A stretch of 64,000 bases of DNA from Methylophilus aquaticus (GTDB lineage Bacteria; Pseudomonadota; Gammaproteobacteria; Burkholderiales; Methylophilaceae). The notes below the pieces were generated by a model. It saw only the letters and a program-made list of their open reading frames with translations. It was not told the origin of the DNA and searched no databases. The stretch is taken from the NCBI RefSeq assembly GCF_030769565.1, contig NZ_JAVCAP010000001.1, positions 1-64,000 of the forward strand, read 5' to 3'. Made by a program: the position numbers and the translations under genes. The stretch's first letter is position 1. Each line of letters starts with the position of its first letter. This document shows positions 54,848 through 63,616 of this stretch, in pieces.

Positions 54848-55729
54848 TTATTCAATATTCTGTATTTGCTCGCGCATTTGCTCGATCAGCACTTTGAGCT
54901 GCATTGATACTTGTGTGGTCTCAATCGATACCGATTTGGACCCTAATGTATTGGCTTCACGGTTCATTTCCTGCATTAAAAAGTCCAGCTTCTTACCCAC
55001 TGCGCCGCCTGCAGCCAATATTCTGTCCATCTCGGTAATGTGCGATTGCAGGCGCGCCAGCTCTTCATCCACATCAATACGTTGTGCAAACAGCACCATT
55101 TCTTGACGGATGCGGTCATCCTCTTCGAGCAAGGCTTCGCGTAGCTTGGCCGTCAGTTTTTCCTGATACTGCGCGATCAGTTGCGGCAGCAGCGGTTTGA
55201 CGATGCCAATTTGCTCGCGCACGCCTTGCAGGCGGTCAAGCAGCACTTGCTTGAGTTTTTCACCCTCACGCTGACGTGCAGCAATGAGTTCTTTAATAGC
55301 TTGCAGCAAGCCCTCATGCAGACTTTGCGCCATGGCTTCAGTATCCACCGGGTCACTCTGGCAGATACCCGGTAGTTTGAAAATGTCCACCAGATTCACG
55401 GCTTGCGCGTCGGGAAAGTGTTCTCGCAAACGTGTCAGCGTTTGCGCAATTTGCGTCACCATTTGCGGATTCAGCACGACCGCTGACTGGGTAGCCGCAT
55501 CACTTTTCAGGCTCAGGCGGCACTCCACCTTGCCGCGTCCAAGATGCGTTTGCAGCAGTTCCCGTACCAGGGGCTCAAACTGGCGTAAGGCATCTTCAAT
55601 TTTGACATGCAGCTCCAGATAACGATGATTGACTGCACGCAGTTCAATCAGTAGCGTGCCACCGGGGAAGCGGGTTTCACGGGCGGCAAAGCCGGTCATA
55701 CTTAAAATGGTCGGGGCAGGACGGGTCAT
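54848..55729 (-). CDS. yicC: YicC family endoribonuclease
   Basis: 293 residues. Starts with SMTGFAARE and LRAVNHRYLELHVK, the YicC N-terminal signature; the C-terminus (DVDEELARLQSHITEM, GRKLDFLMQEMNREANTLGSKS type) is the DUF1732 domain. Some YicC proteins have RNase activity. Usually next to gmk; here the Anbu cluster separates them. Confidence 0.93.
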   Translation of the reverse strand: MTRPAPTILSMTGFAARETRFPGGTLLIELRAVNHRYLELHVKIEDALRQFEPLVRELLQTHLGRGKVECRLSLKSDAATQSAVVLNPQMVTQIAQTLTRLREHFPDAQAVNLVDIFKLPGICQSDPVDTEAMAQSLHEGLLQAIKELIAARQREGEKLKQVLLDRLQGVREQIGIVKPLLPQLIAQYQEKLTAKLREALLEEDDRIRQEMVLFAQRIDVDEELARLQSHITEMDRILAAGGAVGKKLDFLMQEMNREANTLGSKSVSIETTQVSMQLKVLIEQMREQIQNIE

Positions 55730-55882
55730 GCGGGTCTTTCTTGAAAATAGTGCCAGAGGTATCGGGCTTGGGCTACTGGATTTGAAGTATCGCCCGATTG
55801 TATCAAATGCCTGTTGGTTGTGCGAAAATAGAAAGATGTCCTCCCTGAAACTGCGCGTACTGAAAACGCGCCCGATACTGTA

Positions 55883-56818
55883 TTGAAGCTAGCCACTAAA
55901 ATTGATTTTGCGTTGCCGGTGGGCACGGTGCTCAATGATTACACGATTACCCGTGTGCTCAGTCTGGGCGGGTTCAGCTTCGTCTACCTGGCGCAAGACA
56001 GCCAAAAGCATACCGTTGCTATTAAAGAGTACATGCCAGTGTCGCTGGCCGAGCGCGAAGGCACCACCGAAATCCGTTCCAATGGTAAGAACGAAGCTGC
56101 TTTCAAGCATGGCATGAAGTGCTTTTTTGAAGAGGGTCTGGCACTGGCCAACATCGAGCATAAAAATATCGTGCGCGTGCAGAATTTCTTCCGTGCCAAT
56201 AACACCGTCTATATGGTGATGAAATACGAGCGCGGCAAATCGCTGCAGGATTACATTATGGCCTTGCCAAATGCGGTGCCAGAAAACTTCCTGATCCGCA
56301 TGTTTGTGGAGCTGCTGAATGGCTTGCGCGAAGTACATACACGCAAATTGCTGCATATGGACATCAAACCGGCCAATATTTATATCCGGCTCGATGGTTC
56401 ACCAGTATTACTCGATTTTGGTTCGGCACGACAGGCTTTATCTGAAGTAACACTGGCGCCCACTTTCACCCCCGGCTTCGCGCCGCCCGAGCAATATTAT
56501 GACCGCAAGCACCTGGGGCCATGGAGTGATATTTACAGCATAGGGGCCAGCATGTATGCCTGTATGCAGCGTACCTCGCCGCAACCGGCAGACATGCGCA
56601 TGAAAACGGATAGCCTGGTGCCGGCCATGGCCGCAGGCAAGCAGGTGTATTCGGAAAAGCTGCTGGCGATTATTGACCACTGTATGCAACTCGATTACAT
56701 GCTGCGCCCGCAAAGCGTGTTTTCGCTGCAAAAGAAGATGTTGGCGGTGCGTGTCATAGACGACCCGCGTGGCTCGCTGGTGGATAAAATTATCAAGGTA
56801 CTGACAAAGCCGTTATGA
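55883..56818 (+). CDS. Ser/Thr protein kinase (Hanks type)
   Basis: 311 residues from a TTG start. A single kinase domain. Gly loop LSLGGFSFVY, Lys48 in VAIKEYMP, catalytic loop HMD (158-160, LLHMDIKPANIYI, where the common form is HRD, so not an RD kinase), DFG at 178-180, activation segment ending TPGFAPPEQYY. No transmembrane segment or PASTA domain. It overlaps a PP2C phosphatase by 4 bases, so the two form a matched pair. Divergent from yicC. Confidence 0.92.
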   Translation: MKLATKIDFALPVGTVLNDYTITRVLSLGGFSFVYLAQDSQKHTVAIKEYMPVSLAEREGTTEIRSNGKNEAAFKHGMKCFFEEGLALANIEHKNIVRVQNFFRANNTVYMVMKYERGKSLQDYIMALPNAVPENFLIRMFVELLNGLREVHTRKLLHMDIKPANIYIRLDGSPVLLDFGSARQALSEVTLAPTFTPGFAPPEQYYDRKHLGPWSDIYSIGASMYACMQRTSPQPADMRMKTDSLVPAMAAGKQVYSEKLLAIIDHCMQLDYMLRPQSVFSLQKKMLAVRVIDDPRGSLVDKIIKVLTKPL

Positions 56819-57744
56819 AGTTTTCTATTTCACAAGGCAGTCGCCAGGGGCCGCGTCCATACAATCAGGATCGCCTGGCGTATTCTTACAGCCGCCACGG
56901 CATTTTAATGGTGTTGGCAGATGGCATGGGCGGGCATCAACACGGCGAAGTGGCGGCCGATATTGCGGTCAAGGGCATGGTAGAAGCCTTTGAACGGGAA
57001 GCCTCGCCCATGATCGCACAGCCTGCACAATTTCTACGCGAGCAGATTGCCCGGGTGCACGCGGTGATTGAAAATGTGCGCTTGCGCAAACGGCTGATGG
57101 AGTCGCCGCGCACCACGATTGTGGTGGCGCTTATCCAACATAACACCTTGTTCTGTGGACATGTCGGCGACTCGCGTTTATACCTCTATCGTAATGGTCT
57201 GATCGAACACCAGACCCAAGATCACTCGGTTGTGCAGTCATTGTTGCGCGATGGAAAAATCCGCGCCGAAGAAGTGGCCCATCACCCCCACCGCAATAAA
57301 ATTTATAATTGTGTGGGCGGTGAACAGCCGCCGCAGATTGAGTTGGCGCCGCCCATGCCCTTGCGTGAAGGCGACGTAATTTTGCTATGTTCTGACGGTG
57401 TGTGGAACAGTGTGCCAGAGGTGTCTATCGCGCAGGATATGCTGGCCGCCAACATTAGTCAGGGCGTCACACGTCTGTTGGATGATGCCGAAGCTGCCAG
57501 TCAAACTGAGGGCGACAACATGAGTGCCATTGCCTTGCAGTGGGGCGAACGCCAGTCGGCGCCGCTCACTGTTTCTACCTTGGATTTACCGGTCAATGGC
57601 ACCACTACCATGATGAATCAGGTCGCGGTGACGCCGCACCCCTATGCGTTGGATCTGACCGACGACGAAATTGAACGGGCCATTGCCGAAATTCAGGAAG
57701 CGCTGGGTAAAAGCCGGCAATATATTAAAAAACAGGAATCTTAA
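56815..57744 (+). CDS. PP2C-type protein phosphatase
   Basis: 309 residues. Metal-binding Asp residues are in NQDR (about 17-20), LADGMGGHQHGE and CSDGVWNSV; GDNMSAIAL carries the last. GHVGDSRLYLY is a family signature. Likely reverses the kinase encoded just upstream; overlap ATGA. Confidence 0.93.
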   Translation: MKFSISQGSRQGPRPYNQDRLAYSYSRHGILMVLADGMGGHQHGEVAADIAVKGMVEAFEREASPMIAQPAQFLREQIARVHAVIENVRLRKRLMESPRTTIVVALIQHNTLFCGHVGDSRLYLYRNGLIEHQTQDHSVVQSLLRDGKIRAEEVAHHPHRNKIYNCVGGEQPPQIELAPPMPLREGDVILLCSDGVWNSVPEVSIAQDMLAANISQGVTRLLDDAEAASQTEGDNMSAIALQWGERQSAPLTVSTLDLPVNGTTTMMNQVAVTPHPYALDLTDDEIERAIAEIQEALGKSRQYIKKQES

Positions 57745-57747
57745 ACC

Positions 57748-58470
57748 ATGAACAGACCCAGTCAGCGCGCGAATGATCAGTTGCGCAGCATCGAAATCCA
57801 CCGTCACTACACCAAGCACGCCGAAGGTTCGGTGCTGATCAAATTTGGCGATACCCATGTGATTTGTACCGCCAGCGTCGAAGAAAAAGTGCCAGGCTTT
57901 TTAAAGGGCAAAGGTCAGGGCTGGGTGACGGCTGAATATGGCATGCTACCCCGTTCGACTGGCAGTCGCATGGACCGTGAAGCGGCCAGAGGCAAGCAAA
58001 GCGGACGCACACAGGAAATTCAACGCCTGATCGGCCGCAGCCTGCGCGCAGTGATTGATTTGCAAAAACTCGGCGAGCGTACCATTCATTTTGACTGTGA
58101 CGTGATTCAGGCCGATGGCGGCACCCGTACCGCCAGTATTACCGGCGCCTATGTCGCCATGGTCGATGCGGTCAGCACCTTGCTCAACAAAGGCCTGATC
58201 AAGGAAACACCGATTAAAGAAGCCGTCGCGGCGATTTCCGTCGGCGTCTATCAAGGCGTGCCGGTACTGGATCTGGATTACATTGAAGACTCCGATTGTG
58301 ATACGGACATGAACGTGGTGATGACAGGCCGTGGCGGTTTTGTCGAAATTCAGGGCACCGCCGAAGGCGAACCATTTGCGCGTGAAACCATGCAGCAGAT
58401 GCTGGACCTGGCCGCCAAAGGCATTGCCGAACTGGGCATACTGCAACAACAGGCACTGGCAAAGGATTAA
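57748..58470 (+). CDS. rph: ribonuclease PH
   Basis: 3'-5' phosphorolytic exoribonuclease, tRNA 3' trimming. 240 residues. [22 protein letters not shown] at the start, [38 protein letters not shown] and the [11 protein letters not shown] segment are diagnostic. Follows the phosphatase by 3 bases. Confidence 0.97.
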   Translation: MNRPSQRANDQLRSIEIHRHYTKHAEGSVLIKFGDTHVICTASVEEKVPGFLKGKGQGWVTAEYGMLPRSTGSRMDREAARGKQSGRTQEIQRLIGRSLRAVIDLQKLGERTIHFDCDVIQADGGTRTASITGAYVAMVDAVSTLLNKGLIKETPIKEAVAAISVGVYQGVPVLDLDYIEDSDCDTDMNVVMTGRGGFVEIQGTAEGEPFARETMQQMLDLAAKGIAELGILQQQALAKD

Positions 58471-58472
58471 GC

Positions 58473-59096
58473 ATGGCGCTGCCGTTCGAAAAACTGGTGA
58501 TCGCTTCCGGCAACAATGGCAAGCTGCGCGAGTTTGCACATTTGCTGGCCCCGCTCAATGTGCAGATTCTCCCGCAAGGCGAATTGCAGGTGCCAGAGTG
58601 TCCGGAGCCACATTGCACTTTTATTGAAAACGCGCTGGCAAAAGCGCGCCATGCCAGCCAGCATACTGGCCTGCCGGCACTGGCGGATGATTCCGGCTTG
58701 TGCGTCGATGCCCTGCAAGGCGCACCCGGTGTACTTTCGGCGCGTTACGCCGGGCCGCAACCACCCAACAGCCTGCTCACGCAAGACGAACGCAATAACG
58801 ACAAATTGCTCGAAGCCATGCAACGCATCAGTGATCGCCGCGCCCATTTTTATACGGTACTGGTGCTGGTGCGTCACGCGAACGATCCGCAACCTCTGAT
58901 TGCCGAAGGTCTGTGGCAAGGCGAAATCCTGCGCGAGTTTCGTGGCAGCGATGGCTTTGGCTATGACCCGATTTTTATGGATGCCAAGACCGGTAAAACC
59001 GTGGCAGAATTACCGCTTGAAATTAAAAGCCGCATCAGTCATCGCGGGCAAGCGATGACCAAACTGCTGCAACAGCTGGAAAGATTAAGCACATGA
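58473..59096 (+). CDS. rdgB: dITP/XTP pyrophosphatase (RdgB/HAM1)
   Basis: Removes non-canonical purine triphosphates. 207 residues. VIASGNNGKLREF, PALADDSGLCVDALQGAPGVLSARYAG and GSDGFGYDPIF are signatures. Two bases after rph. Confidence 0.97.
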   Translation: MALPFEKLVIASGNNGKLREFAHLLAPLNVQILPQGELQVPECPEPHCTFIENALAKARHASQHTGLPALADDSGLCVDALQGAPGVLSARYAGPQPPNSLLTQDERNNDKLLEAMQRISDRRAHFYTVLVLVRHANDPQPLIAEGLWQGEILREFRGSDGFGYDPIFMDAKTGKTVAELPLEIKSRISHRGQAMTKLLQQLERLST

Positions 59097-59308
59097 ACAC
59101 TGAATGGCCTAAATGGCTGCGTGACGATGGTTCGGTGGTTTCCTGTACCGAAAAAGTCAAAGTCATGACTGAAAATTTTGACGAACTTAAGCAGATCGCA
59201 CAAGATGCGCTCGAAGACGGCTTGCTGATGGAAGTGAGCGAAGCACAGATGCGCAAAGCGTTACACGACCTCGTAGATCAATTGATTAATCCGTATAACA
59301 AAATCTAG
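59093..59308 (+). CDS. small conserved-looking protein between rdgB and recQ
   Basis: 71 residues, acidic, no membrane segment; helical C-terminal part ([33 protein letters not shown]). Overlaps the end of rdgB by 4 bases, so co-translated. I do not recognise a domain. Confidence 0.72.
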   Translation: MNTEWPKWLRDDGSVVSCTEKVKVMTENFDELKQIAQDALEDGLLMEVSEAQMRKALHDLVDQLINPYNKI

Positions 59309-59322
59309 GCGTGCTATCCCAC

Positions 59323-61149
59323 ATGGCCAGCCTCTCACCACAGCACATCCTCCACGACGTTTTCGGTTACAACCAGTTCCGCCAACAGCAACAAGCCATC
59401 GTGGAACACGTCATCAGTGGGCAGGATGCGCTGGTGCTGATGCCCACCGGCGGCGGCAAATCCCTGTGTTACCAGATTCCCGCCCTCGCACGCGAAGGTC
59501 TCGCCATTGTCGTTTCGCCCTTGATTGCCCTCATGCAAGACCAGGTCGAGGCCTTGCAGCAATTGGGCGTCAACGCAGCATTCCTGAATTCCAGTTTAAG
59601 CGCAGAAGACAATGCCCGCATCACCCGCCAGGTCGTCAGTGGTGAAATCAAATTACTCTACGTCGCCCCCGAGCGGCTAATGGTCGGCAGTTTTTTAAGT
59701 CTGCTGGATGAAGTACAACAGCACGTTGGCCTCGCTCTGTTTGCCATCGACGAAGCGCATTGCGTCTCGCAATGGGGCCATGATTTCCGGCCTGAATACC
59801 GTCAGCTTACCGTGCTGCATAATCGCTTCCCCGATGTGCCCCGTATCGCGCTGACTGCGACGGCCGATGCACCGACACGTGCTGAAATTATCAGTCAGCT
59901 TAATCTCGATAATGCCCGCCAGTTTGTCTCCAGTTTTGACCGTCCGAATATCCGTTACCACGTTGGCATTAAAAATAACGCCCGCCAGCAACTACAAGCC
60001 TTTTTGGAACGTGAACACACGGACGATGCCGGTATTATTTATTGTTTATCACGCCGAAAAGTCGAAGAAACGGCCGCTTGGCTGGTGGAAAAAGGCTGGC
60101 CTGCTTTAGCCTATCACGCCGGTTTACCCGCACAGTTACGCGAGCACAATCAGCGTCGTTTTTTGCGTGAAGAAGGCATCATCATGGTGGCAACCATTGC
60201 GTTCGGCATGGGCATCGATAAACCCAATGTGCGCTTTGTCGCCCATTTAGACCTGCCCAAAAGCATGGAAGGCTATTATCAGGAGACTGGCCGCGCCGGG
60301 CGCGATGGCCTGCCTGCCAATGCCTGGATGGTCTACGGCATGGGCGATGTGGTCTCCATGCGGCAAATGCTAGATAGCGGCGAAGCCTCCGAAGAGCGCA
60401 AACGGCTGGAGCGGTTGAAACTCGATGCCCTGCTAGGCTACTGCGAATCCACCGCCTGCCGCCATCAAAGCATTTTGCGCTACTTTGGCGAGAGCCACCC
60501 CGGTGCCTGTGACCAGTGCGACAACTGTCTGCACCCGGTTGAAACCTGGCAAGCCACCCAAGTCGCGCAAATGGCACTTTCGTGCGTCTTCCGCACTGGG
60601 CAACGCTTTGGTGCAGGCCATTTAATTGATGTGCTCACCGGCAAACTCACCCCGCAAGTCGAGCGCTTTAACCATCAGCAAGTCAGCACCTTCGGCATCG
60701 GCAAAACACTTAACCAGGCGCAATGGAGCGGCGTTTACCGTCAACTGATTGCCGCCGGTTTTTTAGAAACCGATATGTCAGGCTATGGTGGCTTGCACCT
60801 GACTGAAGCCGCCCGCCCGGTACTCAAAGGCGAGCAGGAAGTCTGGCTACGCCGTGATGCCGAACCCGAAAAGAAACTCAGCAAAGCCGAACGCAGCGCC
60901 CGTGCCAAAGAAGCGTTTGCCGGTGCCAGCGACGACCCGCTCTGGCAAGCGCTCAAAGCCAAACGGCTGGAACTGGCCAAAGAGCAAGGTGTGCCGCCCT
61001 ATGTGATTTTTCACGACAGTACTTTGCTTGAAATTCATAACCGTCAGCCGCAGACCTTAGAGGAAATGGGGCAGATTAGCGGCATAGGCCAAGCCAAATT
61101 GCAGAAATATGGTGATGCGTTTTTGCAGGTGCTCGAAGAGATGGCTTAA
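59323..61149 (+). CDS. recQ: ATP-dependent DNA helicase RecQ
   Basis: 3'-5' helicase of the RecF pathway. 608 residues from MASLSPQ (a GTG four codons before is possible). Walker [18 protein letters not shown] box ([19 protein letters not shown]), motif [12 protein letters not shown]. The zinc site Cys are in [11 protein letters not shown] and C-terminal HRDC ([10 protein letters not shown] to [13 protein letters not shown]) follow. Confidence 0.97.
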   Translation: MASLSPQHILHDVFGYNQFRQQQQAIVEHVISGQDALVLMPTGGGKSLCYQIPALAREGLAIVVSPLIALMQDQVEALQQLGVNAAFLNSSLSAEDNARITRQVVSGEIKLLYVAPERLMVGSFLSLLDEVQQHVGLALFAIDEAHCVSQWGHDFRPEYRQLTVLHNRFPDVPRIALTATADAPTRAEIISQLNLDNARQFVSSFDRPNIRYHVGIKNNARQQLQAFLEREHTDDAGIIYCLSRRKVEETAAWLVEKGWPALAYHAGLPAQLREHNQRRFLREEGIIMVATIAFGMGIDKPNVRFVAHLDLPKSMEGYYQETGRAGRDGLPANAWMVYGMGDVVSMRQMLDSGEASEERKRLERLKLDALLGYCESTACRHQSILRYFGESHPGACDQCDNCLHPVETWQATQVAQMALSCVFRTGQRFGAGHLIDVLTGKLTPQVERFNHQQVSTFGIGKTLNQAQWSGVYRQLIAAGFLETDMSGYGGLHLTEAARPVLKGEQEVWLRRDAEPEKKLSKAERSARAKEAFAGASDDPLWQALKAKRLELAKEQGVPPYVIFHDSTLLEIHNRQPQTLEEMGQISGIGQAKLQKYGDAFLQVLEEMA

Positions 61150-61268
61150 AAAGCCATTTGTGCTTTTTTAATATTGATCCCCATTGGCCCGGGTTTGCCT
61201 GGCGATGTTGCCGATTCACTTAAACAGTAGTCAATGCAGCAACGGCTGCAAACTGGATTGGCGACGAA

Positions 61269-61478
61269 TCAGTCTTTTTTGTTTAACAGCTTGCGAATCA
61301 GCCGATTGGCGCTGATTGCAGCCAGTGTGGCCCCAAACTCATAATCATCAAAGCGCGAAGCTTCAATATAAGGCAGCGCCACCAGCTTGCCATTAATCAG
61401 GCAGATGCGGCACATGTCTTGCCACACTTCGTGTGTTTGTGGCTGGGTCGGGTGTTGGTGGGGCTGGGCTTGTTCCAT
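61269..61478 (-). CDS. hypothetical small protein
   Basis: 69 residues, begins with a His/Gln/Pro-rich segment (MEQAQPHQHPTQPQTH), then a hydrophobic core (MCRICLINGKLVALPYIEA). No recognised domain, and the region from 61150 to 61269 carries no other gene. Confidence 0.5.
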   Translation of the reverse strand: MEQAQPHQHPTQPQTHEVWQDMCRICLINGKLVALPYIEASRFDDYEFGATLAAISANRLIRKLLNKKD

Positions 61479-61692
61479 GCTGAGCGGTATACAAAATACA
61501 ATAGGTTTAACTCATTATCTCCAACTGCCATATTCACTCAATAGCCTGTTCGGGCTATCCACTTTTTTCGGGTGGTGTGAATAAGACAGTGATTTAAAGC
61601 TATGTAAAGCCAGCGTGACAAGCTTGGCTGTGCAACATGTTCCGGTGCTTTAATAAAGTTTGCTGTACCCAACAACAATCAGGAGAAAAGCG

Positions 61693-62034
61693 ATGGCAGG
61701 ATGGTTTGAACTGACAAAAAGCGACGCCAACGGGCAATTCAGCTTTGCGCTGAAAGCTGGCAATGGCGAACAAATATTAAAAAGTGAGCAATACACCACC
61801 AGGGCTGCCGCAATAAACGGCATCGAATCTGTACGCAAAAACAGCCCGCTGGATGAGCGTTTTGAAAAACTCACGGCTAAAAATGGCAGCCCCTATTTCA
61901 ACCTGCTGGCAGGCAATCACCAGATTATCGGCACCAGCCAGATGTATGCCTCCGAAGCCTCGCGCGACAACGGCATTGCCTCGGTAAAAAACAACGGCCA
62001 GGCAGAAACAGTGAAAGACCTCACCGGCGCATAA
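61693..62034 (+). CDS. YegP family protein (two DUF1508 repeats)
   Basis: 113 residues in two tandem repeats of about 50: the first begins WFELTKSDANGQFSFALKAGNGEQIL, the second FEKLTAKNGSPYFNLLAGNHQIIG. Each ends in a segment of the form (R/S)xNGIxSVxxN. Function unknown in the family. AGGAGAAAAGCG precedes the ATG; the longer frame is not supported. Confidence 0.85.
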   Translation: MAGWFELTKSDANGQFSFALKAGNGEQILKSEQYTTRAAAINGIESVRKNSPLDERFEKLTAKNGSPYFNLLAGNHQIIGTSQMYASEASRDNGIASVKNNGQAETVKDLTGA

Positions 62035-62059
62035 CTGTCTCTAAGCGATGGATTAGCTG

Positions 62060-62090
62060 TAAGCCCTGCACACTGCAGGGCTTTTTGTTT
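62060..62090 (+). terminator. terminator after the YegP-like gene
   Basis: GCCCTGCA / TGCAGGGC stem with a CAC loop, then TTTTTGTTTT, about 25 bases after the stop. Confidence 0.85.
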
Positions 62091-62161
62091 TGGGTAATTA
62101 AAGCATGAGACTTTTGCACGCACTAAAAAAGAGTCAATTTTTAACAAAAGAAGCAATCACC

Positions 62162-62274
62162 CGTCATTCCCGCAAAAGCGGGAATCCATTTTAATCACTC
62201 GCTTACATGGAGCCGCGCGTTCGAGAGCATTTTCTGCAGGTATTGCCTTCTACAACCATTACGCGAGGATGACG
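62162..62274. repeat. palindromic REP/MITE-like element
   Basis: A left inverted repeat ATTCCCGCAAAAGCGGGAAT stands at 62166-62185; the outer CGTCAT (62162-62167) pairs with ATGACG (62269-62274). Short elements beginning CGTCATTCCCGC occur in many copies in proteobacterial genomes. No coding capacity. Only one copy is seen in this window. Confidence 0.6.
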
Positions 62275-62342
62275 AAGTGATGCGTTTTTTCAGGTGTTGA
62301 AACAAATATCCCAAAAAGTGTCTTTTAAGTTTTCCGTAAAGC

Positions 62343-62379
62343 TTGACACCTTGAAATGATCGCTCTAATGTATATACAT
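62343..62379 (+). promoter_or_regulatory. vapBC promoter with palindromic operator
   Basis: TTGACA (62343-62348), 17 bases, TAATGT (62366-62371): a near-consensus sigma70 promoter. The perfect palindrome ATGTATATACAT (62368-62379) overlaps the -10, where the VapB/VapC complex would block RNA polymerase. Confidence 0.75.
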
Positions 62380-62404
62380 GGATAAACATTATTTGGGGTT
62401 AATC

Positions 62405-62653
62405 ATGGAATTAAAAATCGCAAAATGGGGTAACAGTCTGGCCGTGCGCTTGCCTTCGAGTATCGCCAAACAAATGCAAATCCAGGATGGTGATAGTGTA
62501 GAAGTCAGCTTAAACCCACAAGGCGAATTGGTGCTTGCCCCCCAAAAATCTTTTGATAAAACTGAATTTATTCAAGATCTGCTTGCGCTCCAGCAAGCGC
62601 TCCCCGAGACAACTTCAGTGATAGAGGTCATGCGTAATCAAGAACGGTACTAA
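62405..62653 (+). CDS. vapB: VapB-type antitoxin (AbrB/MazE DNA-binding fold)
   Basis: 82 residues. The N-terminal SpoVT/AbrB domain reads MELKIAKWGNSLAVRLPSSIAKQM with DGDSVEVSLNPQGEL; the C-terminal half binds the toxin. Start at the ATG preceded by GGGGTT; an ATG 9 codons upstream lies in the operator. The stop overlaps the vapC start by one base. Confidence 0.88.
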   Translation: MELKIAKWGNSLAVRLPSSIAKQMQIQDGDSVEVSLNPQGELVLAPQKSFDKTEFIQDLLALQQALPETTSVIEVMRNQERY

Positions 62654-63075
62654 TGATGTGCTATGTTGATACCAGCGTTATCGTAGCTATGCTCACACAC
62701 GAGCCTAAGTCGGCGGTCTGCATCGAATGGTTTAAAAATCAAAAACAGCTCCCGCAAAGTACTGATTGGCTAATCGCAGAATTTAATAGTGCGATTTCGC
62801 TCAAGCTGCGCACGGGACAATTACAAGCAGAACAAGCCACAGCCATCTTGCAGACATTTGAAACCCTCATTAGTGGCGGCATCAAACTTTTACCCATCAA
62901 CCGAGAAATTTACAGTCAGGCGGGTGCGCTAATTCGTAGTCATCCTAATTTACGCGCAGGCGATGCGCTGTATCTCAGTGTGGCATTAGGCGCTGGAATA
63001 AAGGAGTTTGTGACTTTGGATAATAATCAGTCAAAAACCGCGCAAGAAATGGGTTTCTCTTGTGAGGTAATGTGA
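62653..63075 (+). CDS. vapC: VapC-type PIN-domain ribonuclease toxin
   Basis: 140 residues. The four acidic residues of the PIN site are visible: Asp6 (YVDTSV), Glu43 (IAEFNS), Asp104 (AGDALY) and Asp123 (LDNNQ). VapC toxins cut tRNA or rRNA; the target here is unknown. Controlled with vapB. Confidence 0.9.
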   Translation: MMCYVDTSVIVAMLTHEPKSAVCIEWFKNQKQLPQSTDWLIAEFNSAISLKLRTGQLQAEQATAILQTFETLISGGIKLLPINREIYSQAGALIRSHPNLRAGDALYLSVALGAGIKEFVTLDNNQSKTAQEMGFSCEVM

Positions 63076-63172
63076 TTTTGCAAAACCTCTGGGTAACAAA
63101 AATTTGTTACATAGCAAAAGTGCCTTGCGGCTAACTTAATGGTTGCGGCATCAAGAAACAAGGGATTTTTTT

Positions 63173-63454
63173 ATGGAAATGCAACAACCTTCTCACCCCG
63201 GTGAGGTATTAAAAGAATACCTACCCTTCAATTACAGTGTGACAGACGCTGCAAAACACCTTGGTATTACCCGCGCAGCCCTCTCGCGCATACTTAATGG
63301 CAAAGCTGGCATCAGTGCAGAAATGGATTTGAGGCTGGCAGATGCATTAGGCACTTCACCTGGTTTTTGGTCATGCATGCAAGTGCAATACGATATTTGG
63401 CAGGCCAAGCAACATTACAAACACCAAATTTCAAGGTTTTTAAATGCAGCATAA
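63173..63454 (+). CDS. higA: HigA-like antitoxin / HTH regulator without a visible toxin
   Basis: 93 residues. MQQPSHPGEVLKEYLP is the HigA N-terminus; the HTH is at about residues 22-44 (VTDAAKHLGITRAALSRILNG). HigB normally lies just upstream; the 97 bases in front of this gene hold no toxin reading frame. It may be orphan or pair with a distant toxin. Confidence 0.85.
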   Translation: MEMQQPSHPGEVLKEYLPFNYSVTDAAKHLGITRAALSRILNGKAGISAEMDLRLADALGTSPGFWSCMQVQYDIWQAKQHYKHQISRFLNAA

Positions 63455-63616
63455 GGATGTTTTAGCTGTATTAAAAATCTATCGAGACTGACTCCATCGA
63501 TTCTTCAAGACGGTATCTGCCCCCTAGTTTTATGCATGCCTCAAAAAATGATGGCTGAATGAGTTGATTGGGAGTTGATTGGGGTCGGAGTAAAATAACA
63601 GCATTGAACTAATAGT

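Noticed and set aside
61143-61175. Terminator after recQ
   Set aside because: The possible stem AAAAGC/GCTTTT is short and has mismatches, so I do not list it.
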